Below are positions 12,122 through 23,376 of a DNA stretch of 64,000 bases, piece after piece. The position numbers and the translations under genes were made by a program. Position 1 is the stretch's first letter; each line of letters starts with the position of its first letter. Source of the DNA: Cheiracanthium punctorium (Eukaryota; Arthropoda; Arachnida; Araneae; Cheiracanthiidae); the NCBI GenBank assembly GCA_038373885.1, contig JAWZYV010013168.1, positions 62,001 to 126,000 of the forward strand. Reading direction: 5' to 3'. The notes under the pieces were generated by a model, which ran no database searches, had not been told where the DNA came from, and saw only the letters and a list, made by a program, of their open reading frames with translations.

Positions 12122-12122
12122 T
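12000..12122. repeat. (CA)n/(TA)n microsatellite
   Basis: A CA run at 12000-12014 passes into long TA runs with GT interruptions up to 12122. It lies where the 5' end of the first Helitron would be expected. Confidence 0.95.
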
Positions 12123-14496
12123 ATAAAAGAAGATGTCTGTGTGTGTCGGCGGCGTTACGGACAAAGGGCTACACCTAGAAACACCAAATTTGGTACTCAG
12201 GAAGTTCTATACATGAAGTTGTGCACCTCGAAGCGATTTTTTCAAAATTCCACCTAGAATTTTTTTTTTTTTTAATGCGATTTTCGGCATTTTTTCTCTC
12301 CTAATTCGTAATAACGGCGGAAATTACGCTCGCAGCAAAACAGCATTTGTATCATCGGATAGAGGAAAAAAATTTCTTTTAAAAACAATTTGTTCTGAAT
12401 ACGTAACATGATTTACCGATTTTTAGGAATTTTTTTACTAAGCATCTGTTTTGGCTAATTTTTTCGTAAAATAATTTTAAAACTGTCGCATCTTGAATTC
12501 TATCCGTCATAACTTTTTGATACTTTGACAAATCGTGAAACATTCTTTTCTCACTTTTTGAAAATGAAAACGAAAAAATTATGTAAATTAGATGATTTTT
12601 TACGAATTTGAATGCAACCTAATATTTAGAATTTAATAGCATCAACGCGGAAAGCTTGCGCCATTGCATTGCAATCATGGCACGAGAATTTATGTTGGGT
12701 TGTTGCCACAAAAATGATTAGAAAAAAGGTTTTTCCACCTATCCATAGAAATTTTTAATGGGGCACCGTCCGTATTTTCAATTCGCAAGTGAGGATCGAT
12801 GACGTCAGTTGCTTGAAGATACGTAAAAATTACGCCACAATTTTAACTCATTTATTCCAGCTCTTTTTTCAACACAGGGAGACGATATTTTGATTAAAAT
12901 TTACTGTAGAAATAAACTAAGAAATTCACGATTATTATTATTAGAAGCGGTATTTTAATCCGTTGCTTATTTAAAAATTGAAATGTCTTAACACAGCTGC
13001 AATTGTTCATTTTAAAAATTACAAAGTTCGTTTTAAAGCGCAATATATTAAAATTTTCTATTTACTTTTTTTTTATTTTTGGCATTTAATTATGGGGCGG
13101 GCGTTGCCTAACATATCATGCATGCTGCGAGTATATCTTTATTTTAACGTTGAATTACGTTTCTCCATAATGGTCCTACATAAAGCAAAGTTTTAATGAT
13201 ACCGTTGAAAACTACTATGCAAAATATCGAAATTAACTCCCTCAGACAACCGGGGTATCCTTTACGGCAGTTAAACAGTGACATCATAAATTTAAAAAAA
13301 TGCGTGAAATTTGTAAGCTCTGCAATTCTAACGCCCTGTCACAATTAAAGCGGGAATAAATAGCTCCTCGAGATTACACAGTTTGATGTTTTTCAGGAGA
13401 CAGGACCATGGAGGATATATAAGATATCGCTATATTGGATACATGGATATTTAAAATGGCACCCCTTGGATAGTTTCTCCCCATGTTGAGATGAAATTTT
13501 TGCGGTGCTAAATACGCCAATCTTATAAAACTCTGCATAAATTAAATATGTATGGAGAGTTTCCTTAATGGCAACGATTATGTGAAATGATTATTATTTA
13601 TGTTAATGCGTAAATTGCAAAGAATCGCCATAGAATTAGCCATAGAAACATAAATACCCCACCATAGAAGATCCCATCGGTGCCAAATAATCTAAGCTGC
13701 TTCTTTTAAGCGAGCTTTGAAGAGGGAGAAGCAAAGATAGATAGTATTGATGTACGTAATAGGTAGTATTATTAGATTTGTAAGGATAATATGAATAAAT
13801 CACAATATACCACGTTAATAAATATTTCATGAAATTAAAAGTGTTTAACCTTTTTCAATGGTTGTCTTACAACCAACTAAACGAAAAGTAATTCTAACTT
13901 ACGTTAATATATCCCGCCGTAATTTCAACAGAGGAGATTACTTGAACTTTTTTTAAAAATAAAATTCTGTTTCGTCACATGCAGATATGATTTTAGTAAA
14001 ATATTCGCTTCTTCCCCTATGAAGAGCGACTGAGCAGCTATTTTAAAAACATATCTTGAAAATACCATAAATGAATTCAGAAGACCTCAAAACGTGTTAA
14101 TACACCAAAATCTCGAAGTCGAATTTTTTCATGATTACAATACTTTCCTTACATGGTACATGTTCGGAAATAAATATACGGTTGTCCATTTCATGTAGTG
14201 TCTTAGGTATTTAATGCTACAATTTGAACCTAAAAAACAGTATGATGTAGAAATAAGACATTTTGAAAGCCAGGAGTTCTCTGAAAACCATTAAGCTTTA
14301 CACTTTTTTGATAGTGAATGACACTGACGTAGTTTTTGAGTCATTATACTGCAATGATGCCAGGTTAGTACTCATAGCGCAAATTTTACGTCAAGAGTCA
14401 AATAATTTTGCTTTAAGATTCCACACCACGAATAAATTCGTTGGTGTGGTTCGTCGAAAATTTTCGTTTCCTACCGTGAGAAGAACGGGCACGCAG

Positions 14497-14500
<4 letters not shown>
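12123..14500 (+). mobile_element. Probable non-autonomous Helitron A (3' end clear, 5' end blurred)
   Basis: The 3' end shows a small hairpin (CCGT 14474-14477 with ACGG 14485-14488), then an 8-nt gap ending in GCAG, then CTAA (14497-14500) followed by T. This is the Helitron layout: hairpin, about 10 nt, CTRR, insertion before T. Helitron B ends in the same way. The left part reads AAAAGAAGATGTCTGTGTGTG, as in many Helitron 5' ends, but the TC start is hidden in the TA microsatellite. No Rep/helicase frame is present. Confidence 0.55.
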
Positions 14501-14538
<38 letters not shown>

Positions 14539-14653
14539 AAATCATAAAATATATCTTCTAGAACAATGGAAAAAATACTGTACTAAAACGGATGAAATTT
14601 GAGAACAGTTATTTTTAACTCTTGAAAACAAAAAGTAAATAGTGCAATAAGTA

Positions 14654-16139
14654 TCTATATAAATAAAATTAGACTTTTGTCTGTACATTTCTTAGAATTC
14701 AAAAATTTTAAGATTTCTATCCGTTTCAAGCACCCGGGAATCCGATGCGACCCTCAAAAAAAAGTTTGTCTGTCTGTCATTCTGTCATTCTGTCCTTCTG
14801 TCATTCTGTCATTCTGTCCGTGACGCTTTTTTTGTTTAAGCATCACGTAAAAACGACTGAAGCGAATGATATGAAATTTGGTTTCATGATAGGTCGTCAC
14901 TCAACTTAAAACATAGGCGTAGAATTTTTAAAAAATCTTGATTAGATTTTCAGATTTTGCGAAAATCGTTTCAAACTGCGTAAATTTGTGTTCAAGCATC
15001 ACGCAAAAACGACTGAAGCGAATGATATGAAATTGGGTGTCATGATAGGCGGTCACTCAACTTAAAACATTGGCGTCCAATTTTTAAAAAATCTTGATTG
15101 GATTTTGAGATTTTGCGAAAATCCTTTCAAACTGCGTGAATTTGTGTTCAAGCATCACGTAAAAACGACTGAAGCGAATGATATGAAATTGAGTGACATG
15201 ATAGGTGGTCACTCAACTTAAAACATAGGCGTCGAATTTTTAAAAAATCTTGATTAGATTTTCAGATTTTGCGAAAATCGTTTCAAACTGCGTAAATTTG
15301 TGTTCGCACATCACGTAATAACTGCAAAGGTGAAAAAATGATATTTGGTGAAATGATAGGTGGTCACTCACCTTAAACTATAAGCATCTAATAAAAAAAA
15401 ATCTATCAGATTTCGAGATTTTGTGAAAATCGTTTAAAACTGAGTGAATCTTTGTTCCCGTATTACGTAATAACGACTAAAGCGAATGATATGAAATTTG
15501 GTCACACGATAGATGGTTGCTCAACATAAACTATAGGAGTCCAATTTTTAAACATTTTTATTAGATTTTGAGATTTTGTGAAAATTCTCTCAAAATACGT
15601 TTATATTTCTTCAAACATCACGTAATAAAGACTAATACGAATGATACGAAATTGAGTGATATGATAGGTAGCTGCTAATCTTAATTTATCGGCGTTGAAT
15701 TTTAAAAATATTTTGATTACATTTTGAGATTTTGCGAAAATCGTTTTAAAATGCTGAAAATTTGTTCCAGCATCACGAAATAAAGACTGCAGGGAATGAA
15801 ACGAATTTGGGTGACATGATAGGTTGTCACTCAACTTAAATTCTAGTCTTCAAATTTTTCAAAAACGTTGATTAAATTTTAATATTTTGCGAAAATTATT
15901 TCAATATGCGTAAATATTCGTTCGCGCATCACATAATTACGAATAAAGCGAATGAAATGATGTTACTTAGTTGCACTCTAACCTGTAATATTTTAACAAT
16001 ACATGAAAATTATAACTTCGCTTTCTTTACTTTGGCAACATACTACATCCATTCTATGTACTCCTACAATGCTGACGAAAGTTCTTGCTTTTTGGAAATT
16101 TTCATTCACTAACCCGTCGAGGACGGGTACTTCAGCTAG
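14654..16139 (+). mobile_element. Non-autonomous Helitron B, 1.49 kb
   Basis: It starts with TCTATATAAATAAAATTAG after an A (14653) and ends with the hairpin ACCCGTC GAG GACGGGT, then ACTTCAG, then CTAG (16136-16139) before a T (16140). TC start, 3' hairpin, CTRR end and A/T insertion are the defining Helitron features. Between lie about seven to eight degenerate units of roughly 155 bp (about 14826-15960), each with ATCACGTAAAAACGACTGAA and TGATAGGTGGTCACTCAACT. A TGTC/ATTC short repeat is at 14770-14820. It encodes nothing recognisable. Confidence 0.85.
14826..15960 (+). repeat. About 155-bp tandem units within Helitron B
   Basis: Successive units share 'CATCACGTAA', 'AAGCGAATGATATGAAATT', 'GTCACTCAACTTAAA' and 'GATTTTGCGAAAATCGTTTC'. 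The first three are very alike and the later ones progressively diverge to the right, a gradient that suggests expansion from the left side. Confidence 0.85.
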
Positions 16140-16140
16140 T

Positions 16141-17903
16141 AATTAATAAAATAGATAAAAGGGCTTACTTTCTTCCCCTTTTATCAAAGCAACTCCAAAG
16201 CCACTGGTATCACTGGGGACCGAATCAGCTGCGGTAGAGTCTGTGTGTACGTCGAAAACAAAGTTCATTGGAAGGACTGGAAATTGCAATATGTGTTCAC
16301 TATTTAAAAAAAAAAAAAAAAAACTCCACAGCCACTAGACATGAGCAGGGCTTGACTGCCAAGAAACATTTGACGGTCAAAAACTGAAGTGGCCGATTTT
16401 GATTTTCAAAGGCTCTTTCCAATAAGTAAGGACAGGCATCATTTTTAATTTAAACAAAACTACATTTCCCCCCCTCAAAGCGAAACTATAATGGACGTCT
16501 TCTGTTTAAGGAATTCCTGACAAACAAACCCAGATGATGTTCATCAGTACATTGGAGTCTTTTCTCTAGACTAATAGTTCATCTTCCTTTAAAATTTACC
16601 GATTTGACAAGAAAATTACGAAAACTACTTACCTGTACTCATGCATTCATATTCGGCTGGTAAAATTCATTTAACTTAACCAAACTTGACACACAGACAT
16701 CATTTATTTAGCTTAGCTCTTTGTAATCCATTCTTTGCAGTTCATTCAACCCTTTTGTACAACTCCCGTGTTCTTCTTCGGATATCTCCCCCCCCCCCAT
16801 GCATGCGCCCATAGATATAATACACCAGTATTCTTTGCATGCGCCAACCAGGTAGCGAAAGATTAACAACAGACTTGAAATGTAAAACCTCAAGTCAATA
16901 TGCTTTCGGGAAAAACTGGTCCTATTCTATTTAAGTGAACACAGATGTGACTGATTTTTGCGTTAACGGGAGATAAAAGGGCCGCGTTCGACATTTAAAT
17001 CACTCCAACTTTTCACAGAATCTTAATAGTCATTTAGTGATGACATGTTCTTATGTTTTGTTTGTAGGTCCAGAAAAACGATCATTTTATGCCTTGTTAA
17101 AAAGCCGCTTTTCTTGCGGGGTTTGAAATACATTACAATGAAACTCATTGCACTGCACATTTTCTATTTTCTGTAACCTCTGTTCCCGCGGCACTTTCTT
17201 TACTTCGACTTGACTTCGACAGAAAATTTTAAATTTTTAAGAGAGTCCAGTACGTTATTTTTATTTATTTATTTATTATTTTATATTATTTATTTATATT
17301 TTTTTGGGGGGGGGTTGATATTTTAAATATTTTTAGAAAAATAATGTGGAAAAAGATATTTAATAATTTGAAGAGCTGGAACGACTTTTAGCGTGACTTC
17401 ATTAATCAAAAGTTCGGCATAAGCGGGGGACAGGCGTCGATACAAACAAACATTGGGTTCGTTTTGTGGCCCTTTAACAAAATTACAATCGATTTTAACG
17501 GAACCCCTTCACAAAAATGCAGTCGATTAAAACTGCCCTTCATTGCCATTTTACCCTACATTTTAATGTGTTTCATCAATTAACAAAAAAAGTGACTTTT
17601 ATTAAATTTTGGTTTGAAAATTCACAAAAAGAAGTTCTGAAATTCACAAAATTAAGCATTAAAATTCACAAAAATAGGCAGTTTTTACAAAAATGGGACC
17701 CTGGAAAATATTCCTGGATTGACCCCTGATAAATTATGTAAGTTATTGAGTTGAAGACGTATTCACGAAAAAAAAAAAGGGCGGAAGTATATAAATTAGT
17801 TGAATGTACATATACTCTAAAGAAAACTAATATTCTGAGATATTATATTAGCTAGACTTTTAAACGATTTTTTGAAATGCTAGAAAATAGAATTATATGA
17901 ACA
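16141..17903. other. Interior of the 7.4-kb insertion, no gene seen
   Basis: Mixed-composition DNA with homopolymer runs (A at 16305-16322, C at 16788-16798, G at 17304-17313). Around 17466-17700 there is a repeat with 'CGATTAAAA', 'GGCCCTT' and 'ACAAAAA' motifs that also appears near 1790-1900, 20920-21120 and 45280-45400. No coding feature was found. Confidence 0.4.
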
Positions 17904-18065
17904 CATGGGCGCCCATAAGGGGGGGGGGCAAGGTATGGAACTTGCCCCCCATAAAGTTTAAGGTTTATGTCTCATGATGTTAACAATGGCAAAAACAGGA
18001 CTAAATTTGTTAAAAGTTTGAAATTTGCCCCCCCCCCCCTAGGAAAATTACTATGGGCAACCATG
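17904..18065. mobile_element. hAT MITE, 'CATGGGCGCC' family
   Basis: It begins CATGGGCGCCCATAAGGGG and ends CTATGGGCAACCATG. The flanks TATGAACA (17896-17903) and TATGCACA (18066-18073) agree at 7 of 8 positions. The internal sequence is shared with the element at 18728-18916. Confidence 0.8.
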
Positions 18066-18205
18066 TATGCACATCAGCAGATCGTTATAAACAATAGCAG
18101 TGAAGGTTCCCCTTCTGTGTCGAACGTTGCTTCTCCGTATTGCTGGGAGCAACGCTGTTAGTAGGAAGTAATGAGGTGATTTGTTGCTATATTTTTCTAA
18201 TGCAT

Positions 18206-18271
18206 GAAAATCTAAAAGAGTTAAAGGTATCGAAATTCGTATTTCGATACCTTTAACTCTTTTAGATTTTC
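18206..18271. repeat. 31-bp perfect inverted repeat with 4-nt loop
   Basis: GAAAATCTAAAAGAGTTAAA and the rest of the 31-nt left arm (18206-18236) are followed by TCGT and then the exact complement (18241-18271). The perfect match implies recent origin. No flanking duplication was identified. It could be a snap-back replication product; a small-RNA hairpin is possible but unsupported. Confidence 0.9.
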
Positions 18272-18727
18272 GAATCATTTAGATAGTACTGCAACTAGAG
18301 TTTATCTCTCACGACGAACCAACTAGAACGGCCCCCTCCCGTGGAACCATAACTTATTTTGGAGCCCCCTACCAAGTCTGGAGCACGTGTCCCTAGTTGC
18401 CCCTGGCAGCAGATATAAATAATAAAATCGCAGACCGTTTCTTGTTCTCTTAAACCGCATTTGAATTCGCAATTAGTCGTCTGTCAAGTCAAGTAAGTTG
18501 TGCCCGATCATAAAAGTGTGTTGTCTCTCTGCTACTGACCTTCAAACACCAAAATTAGGTTCATTGAAATATAAATTAGAAACTGGCCCCAACCTGTGAC
18601 AGGGCGGCAACTAAGGGGGGTTGGGGGGCAAGCGGGGACCACCACCGGGAGACATTCTAAATGGAACGCCAAAATCAGTTATAGTTTCTTGGGATGGGGC
18701 GCGGCTTCATGCGAGGGGGCACACGAC

Positions 18728-18916
18728 CATGGGCGCCCATAAGGGGGGGGCAAGGTAGGTAACTTGCCCCCCCTAAAGTTTTAAGTTAATGTCTCATTAT
18801 GTTAACAAATGGCAAAAACAGAACTAAATTTGTTAAAAGTTTGAAATTTGCCCCCCTCTAGAAATTTTTTTTAAGTTTGCCTCCCCGCCCCATGAAAATT
18901 ACTATGGGTGTCCATG
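18728..18916. mobile_element. hAT MITE, 'CATGGGCGCC' family, perfect 8-bp duplication
   Basis: The left end is CATGGGCGCCCATAAGGGG and the right end CTATGGGTGTCCATG. CACACGAC flanks it on both sides (18720-18727 and 18917-18924). It is 189 bp with poly-G/poly-C subterminal tracts and the same body as 17904-18065. Confidence 0.9.
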
Positions 18917-19352
18917 CACACGACACTAATTATGGTTTGTCCCGGATGACATAAACTCTAATTGCGGCATTGCCTGTGAAAATGACCTCTTTTTGCTCAC
19001 TATTTAGAGCAACAGGTCTTTTTTTCTAACGCTGAACAATTGATTTCAGACAAGCTTAAAATCGCTGACCCTTGATTTTTGCTTTCCTGAGAAATTATCT
19101 AGCTTGGCCATTTGGTAGAATTTGCCATCGTTCCTGTTGGGCTGAAAAGCTTCTGTGACTCTATTCTTTTGTTGATTTTTGCAGGGGAATTTTTTTTTTT
19201 AAATCTGATAGTATATTTGTGTTATAAATGCATGATTTGGGTTCAAAATCATAACTTTGCCCCCTGATTTTTTAGACTAGGGGGGCAATTTTTACAACTG
19301 CAGGGGCAATTGCCCCCCCTCGCCCCCCCCAGATTACGCCTATGCATAGGAG

Positions 19353-19744
19353 CAATAAGTTTGGAAACCGAAACGTTACTAACACGAGAAAAATTCAAAC
19401 CTAAACTAAGAGCATCTCTCTGAGAATCAGTTAAAACATGTGAAGACAAATTAACAACAGTGTCCTGAACAAGAGGCCTAACAGAACCGAGGGAAGACCT
19501 AACCGGAAGAAGAGCTTGGAATTTCTTATCCAAAGTAGCTCTGTGAGAAATAGAACGTTGTTCGATATAAGCGAAATTCCGTTTTTCCCAGTTAGCAAAC
19601 GCAGGGTAAGACTTGCTCAAAAGCAAATGGAGATCATAAAGATCAGATTCAAGAATCGAAACTTTATAACGAACATCCTGAATAAAAGCCCGTAAAACCG
19701 CCCGTTTAGACCTATTCAGAGCCTTATCAACACGAGAAGAACCG
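19353..19744 (-). pseudogene. PLE reading frame, minus arm, proximal half
   Basis: Reading leftwards, this is the first part of the minus-arm PLE frame: an arginine/lysine-rich start (SSRVDKALNRSKR), then ANWEKRNFAYIEQRSIS, down to SNVSVSKLIAPM, where the 8-bp duplicated target marks the 7.4-kb insertion. The rest of the frame resumes at 11924. Compared with the plus arm, visible differences are KFQALL for KFKALL, RDALS for RDTLS and NVSVSK for NVLVSK. No enzyme motif lies in this half; in PLEs it is the region preceding the RT core. Confidence 0.8.
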
Positions 19745-19801
19745 GAATATTCACGGAATTCAGAAGAATATTCACGGTTCTTCTCGTGTTGATAAGGCTC
19801 T
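19718..19801. repeat. Palindromic junction between the two PLE arms
   Basis: GAGCCTTATCAACACGAGAA on the left is mirrored by its complement on the right, around a 30-nt spacer (19745-19774) that itself holds GAATATTCAC twice. This is the centre of the inverted dimer and the point where both copies are 5'-truncated. Confidence 0.9.
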
Positions 19802-20645
19802 GAATAGGTCTAAACGGGCGGTTTTACGGGCTTTTATTCAGGATGTTCGTTATAAAGTTTCGATTCTTGAATCTGATCTTTATGATCTCCATTTGCTTTT
19901 GAGCAAGTCTTACCCTGCGTTTGCTAACTGGGAAAAACGGAATTTCGCTTATATCGAACAACGTTCTATTTCTCACAGAGCTACTTTGGATAAGAAATTC
20001 AAAGCTCTTCTTCCGGTTAGGTCTTCCCTCGGTTCTGTTAGGCCTCTTGTTCAGGACACTGTTGTTAATTTGTCTTCACATGTTTTAACTGATTCTCAGA
20101 GAGATACTCTTAGTTTAGGTTTGAATTTTTCTCGTGTTAGTAACGTTTTGGTTTCCAAACTTATTGCTCCTATGGAAAACTCCTTTAAAAATAGTAAACT
20201 CTCTTCTAACCAACTTGATACTTTGCGACATCTTATTGCTAATACTATCTCTTCAAATAATATGCATGCCAAATCTAACCTCTCTCGTTCTCAAAAAACT
20301 GCTCTCAAAGAACTTAATTCTAACCCTAATTTACTCATTACTAAAGCTGATAAAGGCGGCCAGACTGTTTTACTTGATAAATCTTCTTATGTTGATTGTA
20401 TTAATAACATGCTAACCACTGGTCCATACACTAAATTAAATTCTGATCCTACTAACAGTCACCTTTCTGAAATTAAACACACTGTGAAGTCCTCTGTAAT
20501 CTTAAATGCTCAAACTAAACGTTATGTTATTCCTTCTATTGCTAACTGTGCTCGTTTCTATGCCCTTCCTAAAATTCATAAACCTTCTCTTGCCTTTCGC
20601 CCCATTGTTTCTAACATTGGTACTGCTTCTTGCTCCTTGGACTGA
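19773..20645 (+). pseudogene. PLE reverse transcriptase, N-terminal 290 residues (plus arm)
   Basis: An uninterrupted frame runs from the dimer junction to a TGA at 20643-20645; the first internal ATG is at 19893. Order of motifs: basic start, a helical region, LLITKADKGGQTVLLDKSSY, then RFYALPKIHKPSLAFRP and IVSNIG. In Penelope-like elements ADKG and PKIHK blocks open the RT domain; the catalytic YADD part and the GIY-YIG nuclease follow. Here the frame stops directly after SCSLD, and the stop overlaps a hammerhead-like motif, so RT core and nuclease are absent. The protein would be inactive. Only the C-terminal truncation breaks it; there is no internal stop. Confidence 0.85.
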
Positions 20646-20674
20646 AGAAGTTCAAAACAATTTTTGAACGAAAC
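20642..20674 (+). ncRNA. Hammerhead-ribozyme-like motif, plus arm
   Basis: CTGAAGA (20642-20648), an extra A, stem GTTCAAAA (20650-20657) with TTTTGAAC (20662-20669), then GAAAC (20670-20674). It matches the hammerhead layout of two conserved strands around stem II, and hammerheads are known in PLE terminal repeats. The same block lies in the minus arm. Stems I and III were not established, and the extra A departs from the usual core. Confidence 0.5.
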
Positions 20675-20782
20675 GCGTATCCTTTTTCCTTTTACTTCTT
20701 ATGTGTGTTTTTTTACAAAGTTTTTTAATTACTTTATCGTTTAACACCAGTATTTTGAGTGTTTTTTCAGTAAACTTTTTAT

Positions 20783-22045
20783 ATATTACAAATATCTCAT
20801 AATAAATTAAATATTAAACTACATGAAATTAAAACCTCGTTGGTGATTTATTTCAGATTATGTCCTATTAAGTAATTTTACTGATGGGACTTGGGACATA
20901 AAGGATTAAAATTTAGTTTTTATGAACTGTTACGTCTCCTTCACAAAATTACTATTAATTAAACCCTTCAATGGCATCCTACTGTATATTTTAATTTGTC
21001 TTGTAAATTATTTTAAGAAAAATAGTGACTTTTACAAAAATTGCCATGAAAAATCACAAAAATGGATATTGAAATTCAAAAAAATAGTATGCTGGAAAAA
21101 ATTCCTGGATTAACCTCCCCCTGGTTAATATTAAAGAAACATTAAAATTTCAATAAACATTAAAATTGTATTACACAAGCAGATATTTTATGTGTATACA
21201 AATTATAACTGCTATGAATTAGTTTGATTTCTAGTTACACAACTGAAGTGTTTCTGTTGTATAAAATATAAATTCTATATGGTATATACTTTTATGTGCA
21301 TCGGCCTAAAATCAATTTTCTTTTCCTGTATAGGCTTTTTTCATTTTTATTTTAACAGAACAAGTCCCTTTTTGGTCCCTTTTTCAGACAAAATAGCTCT
21401 CTTTTGGTCCCCTTTATGATTAAAATAGCTCCCTTTTTATCCAGAATTGACCTTGAAATTCTGTTGTGAGCCCTGGTGCAGCCAGCTGTAAGTTTGGATG
21501 AATGTTTTGAAAATCTGAAAAAATAAACAATAACCAAGTGGCGTTTATTAATTACAGCATTTATAAAACACGGTAAAGCGCCATTTACAGTAGGAAATAA
21601 TTTATTGTTATGACTACTCTTCTGGATGACAGATTGTTTCTCTAATGAGATATTTTATGACCTCAAGCTACTGTGAATGGTTTTAACCCTCTCCTCAGGG
21701 TGACTGAGCAGATGCCCTCCCCCCTCCTCCCCCCACACATTATTGATAAGAGAATAAACAAATCAACTTCCTTGTTGTTGTTGGAGAGAGGCTTTTTTGG
21801 GGTCTAGCCGGGACCACGTGGCCTCGGTCTAGCCGAGTGCCAGCAATGGTAAGGAGAATCAAAGAGAAGGGGAAGCAAGGAGGGGTGGAGAAAAGGTGAG
21901 TGGCATTTTGATTGAAAAAAAAACAAAAACAAAGAGGGTGGAATTTTATCAAGAAAAAGGGCAAGGAGGGCGGCATTTTACCGGAAAAAGGGCACCAGGG
22001 CGGGCCGCCCCCCTGAAACGCTCTATAGTGATCCGTGTATACACA
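20783..22045. other. Repeat remnants, no gene seen
   Basis: 20920-21120 repeats the 'ACAAAATTAC...' family also seen at 17.5 kb. 21356-21475 carries 'TCCCTTTTTGGTCCC' motifs shared with 8185-8300. 21890-22037 is the right end of an element with 'AAAAAGGGCA' motifs that ends near CTATAGTGATCC; its start resembles the end at 7176. No open frame here looks real. Confidence 0.45.
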
Positions 22046-22055
22046 CACATTTTAG

Positions 22056-22088
<33 letters not shown>

Positions 22089-23376
22089 GAATGAACTCTT
22101 TTTCGAGCCCACACAGTGAGAAAATAAAAGTTTATAAAACTGAAGTAAAATTAAAGCCTACCTCTCGACATTTGTTTTGTGCAGTCCTTGCAAATAGTGT
22201 ATGTAGTGTTGGGCACCAATTCAAAATAATTTAGAAGAATAGACGATTGTCCTGTTAAACTGTCATCTAGTGATTCTTTGTCCATAATTTCGACCACACT
22301 TGGTGATACGACATCCATTCAGCAATGGTTAGGGGAAAAAAAAAAAAAAAAAAAAACCAGTTCGAAAACACTCGCGCAAGCAAATGTGCCAATGAAACGA
22401 CGCCTCTCATCTCATAACCAAAATAAAGATTCTAGAATGGTGTTGCGCCTGCGTGGTTTTCTTCTGAAAAGCGAAGTATCGGTTGAAAAGTATCGGTGAA
22501 AATGGATGAAAGCAACAGAAACCAATACTTTCCCGATACTTTTAGAATCGAAAGAACCGATACCTAAAAAAATTAGAGGTATCGGTGCTGATACTATCGG
22601 TCGATCCCTACCCATATGTGATTTAGTAGCTTAGATTTTTTATAGACAAAATATTTCAATAAACTTCATAGTGATGTATTTAAAAACTTTAAATTGCATT
22701 AATATGAATAAAGCACACTGAGGGAGAAAGTGGGAGGGGGTGTTGACTTAGAAATTTTGAATTTCTGAGCACAATACTGCTAAACTAGCTCTCTTGAACA
22801 GAGTAATAGAAATTTTTTTCTCTCTAATGGCTGAGTCAGGGGCCTATTTTAAACTCTTGACTAATATGAGGGCCAGTGATGTTGGTCATTTCATTACGGG
22901 GCACCTAATAAGCATTCCAATGTTGACCATCCTGATTTTTACCTATTTCCAGATGAAAGACCTAGCACTTGGATTGGCACTCCTATAGGTATCATTTGAA
23001 CATGTAGTGCATTAAAGGTAGAAAAACACTTACCAAAAGCTATAAAAAAAGTACAAGATTCTCTTGGTTGAAATGAAATGTGATGTCAGAACTCCTCTGG
23101 AAATTCTCATTGCAAACATATATTTGCAGGAGGGGAAAATATCCCCTCTCGTAAGCAGTCGGGTGCTCAATGGCTGCTCAATTTGTGGACTGCAATCGCT
23201 TCAAAAATTGTGCAATTTTTTTTTTTCGAGAAAAGATTTTTTATATAGAATTTTATCATGAGAAAAGCTAAGCTGTCAGAAAAACCAATTTCAGATATTA
23301 TTGCCCCCCCTCCAAAAAAAAAAAAAAAAATTTAAATAAATTTCAATTGAATGACAGTTAATTTCTATTTATTACA
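22046..23376. other. AT-rich DNA with one hAT end, no gene seen
   Basis: A TA microsatellite is at 22058-22086. The stretch 22440-22610 is rich in 'GTATCGG' and ends with CTATCGGTCGATCCCTA, the style of a hAT right end (complement TAGGGATCGACCGATAG); no left partner was found. The rest has no recognisable content. Confidence 0.4.

Larger units (their letters stand above)
11925..19344. mobile_element. 7.4-kb hAT-like insertion with nested elements
   Basis: The ends CATGGGCGTAA and, inverted, CATAGGCGTAA are flanked by CATAGGAG on both sides (11917-11924 and 19345-19352), a perfect 8-bp target duplication inside the PLE reading frame. The uninterrupted plus arm shows the empty site. The right end is rich in G/C runs (GGGGCAATTGCCCC). 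Inside are two Helitron ends, two 'GGGCGCC' MITEs, a 31-bp hairpin and microsatellites. No transposase was recognised, so it is non-autonomous, enlarged by later insertions. A decayed fragment of the same end lies near 34515-34565. Confidence 0.8.
11342..20782. mobile_element. Head-to-head Penelope-like element dimer with 14-bp target duplication
   Basis: AGTAAACTTTTTAT occurs at 11342-11355 and again at 20769-20782. Between them lie two nearly identical, oppositely oriented PLE copies. The minus arm is 11354-11924 continued at 19353-19744; the plus arm is 19775-20737. They meet at a 30-nt spacer (19745-19774), where both are cut at the same 5' position. The direct repeat outside suggests that the inverted dimer inserted as one unit; PLEs are known for complex, partly inverted insertions. 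Later a 7.4-kb hAT-like element split the minus arm. The protein arms differ at only about four visible residues, so the dimer is young or kept alike by conversion. Confidence 0.75.

Noticed and set aside
22440..22613. hAT-type right end CTATCGGTCGATCCCTA
   Set aside because: No left end or target duplication was found, so not listed as an element of its own.
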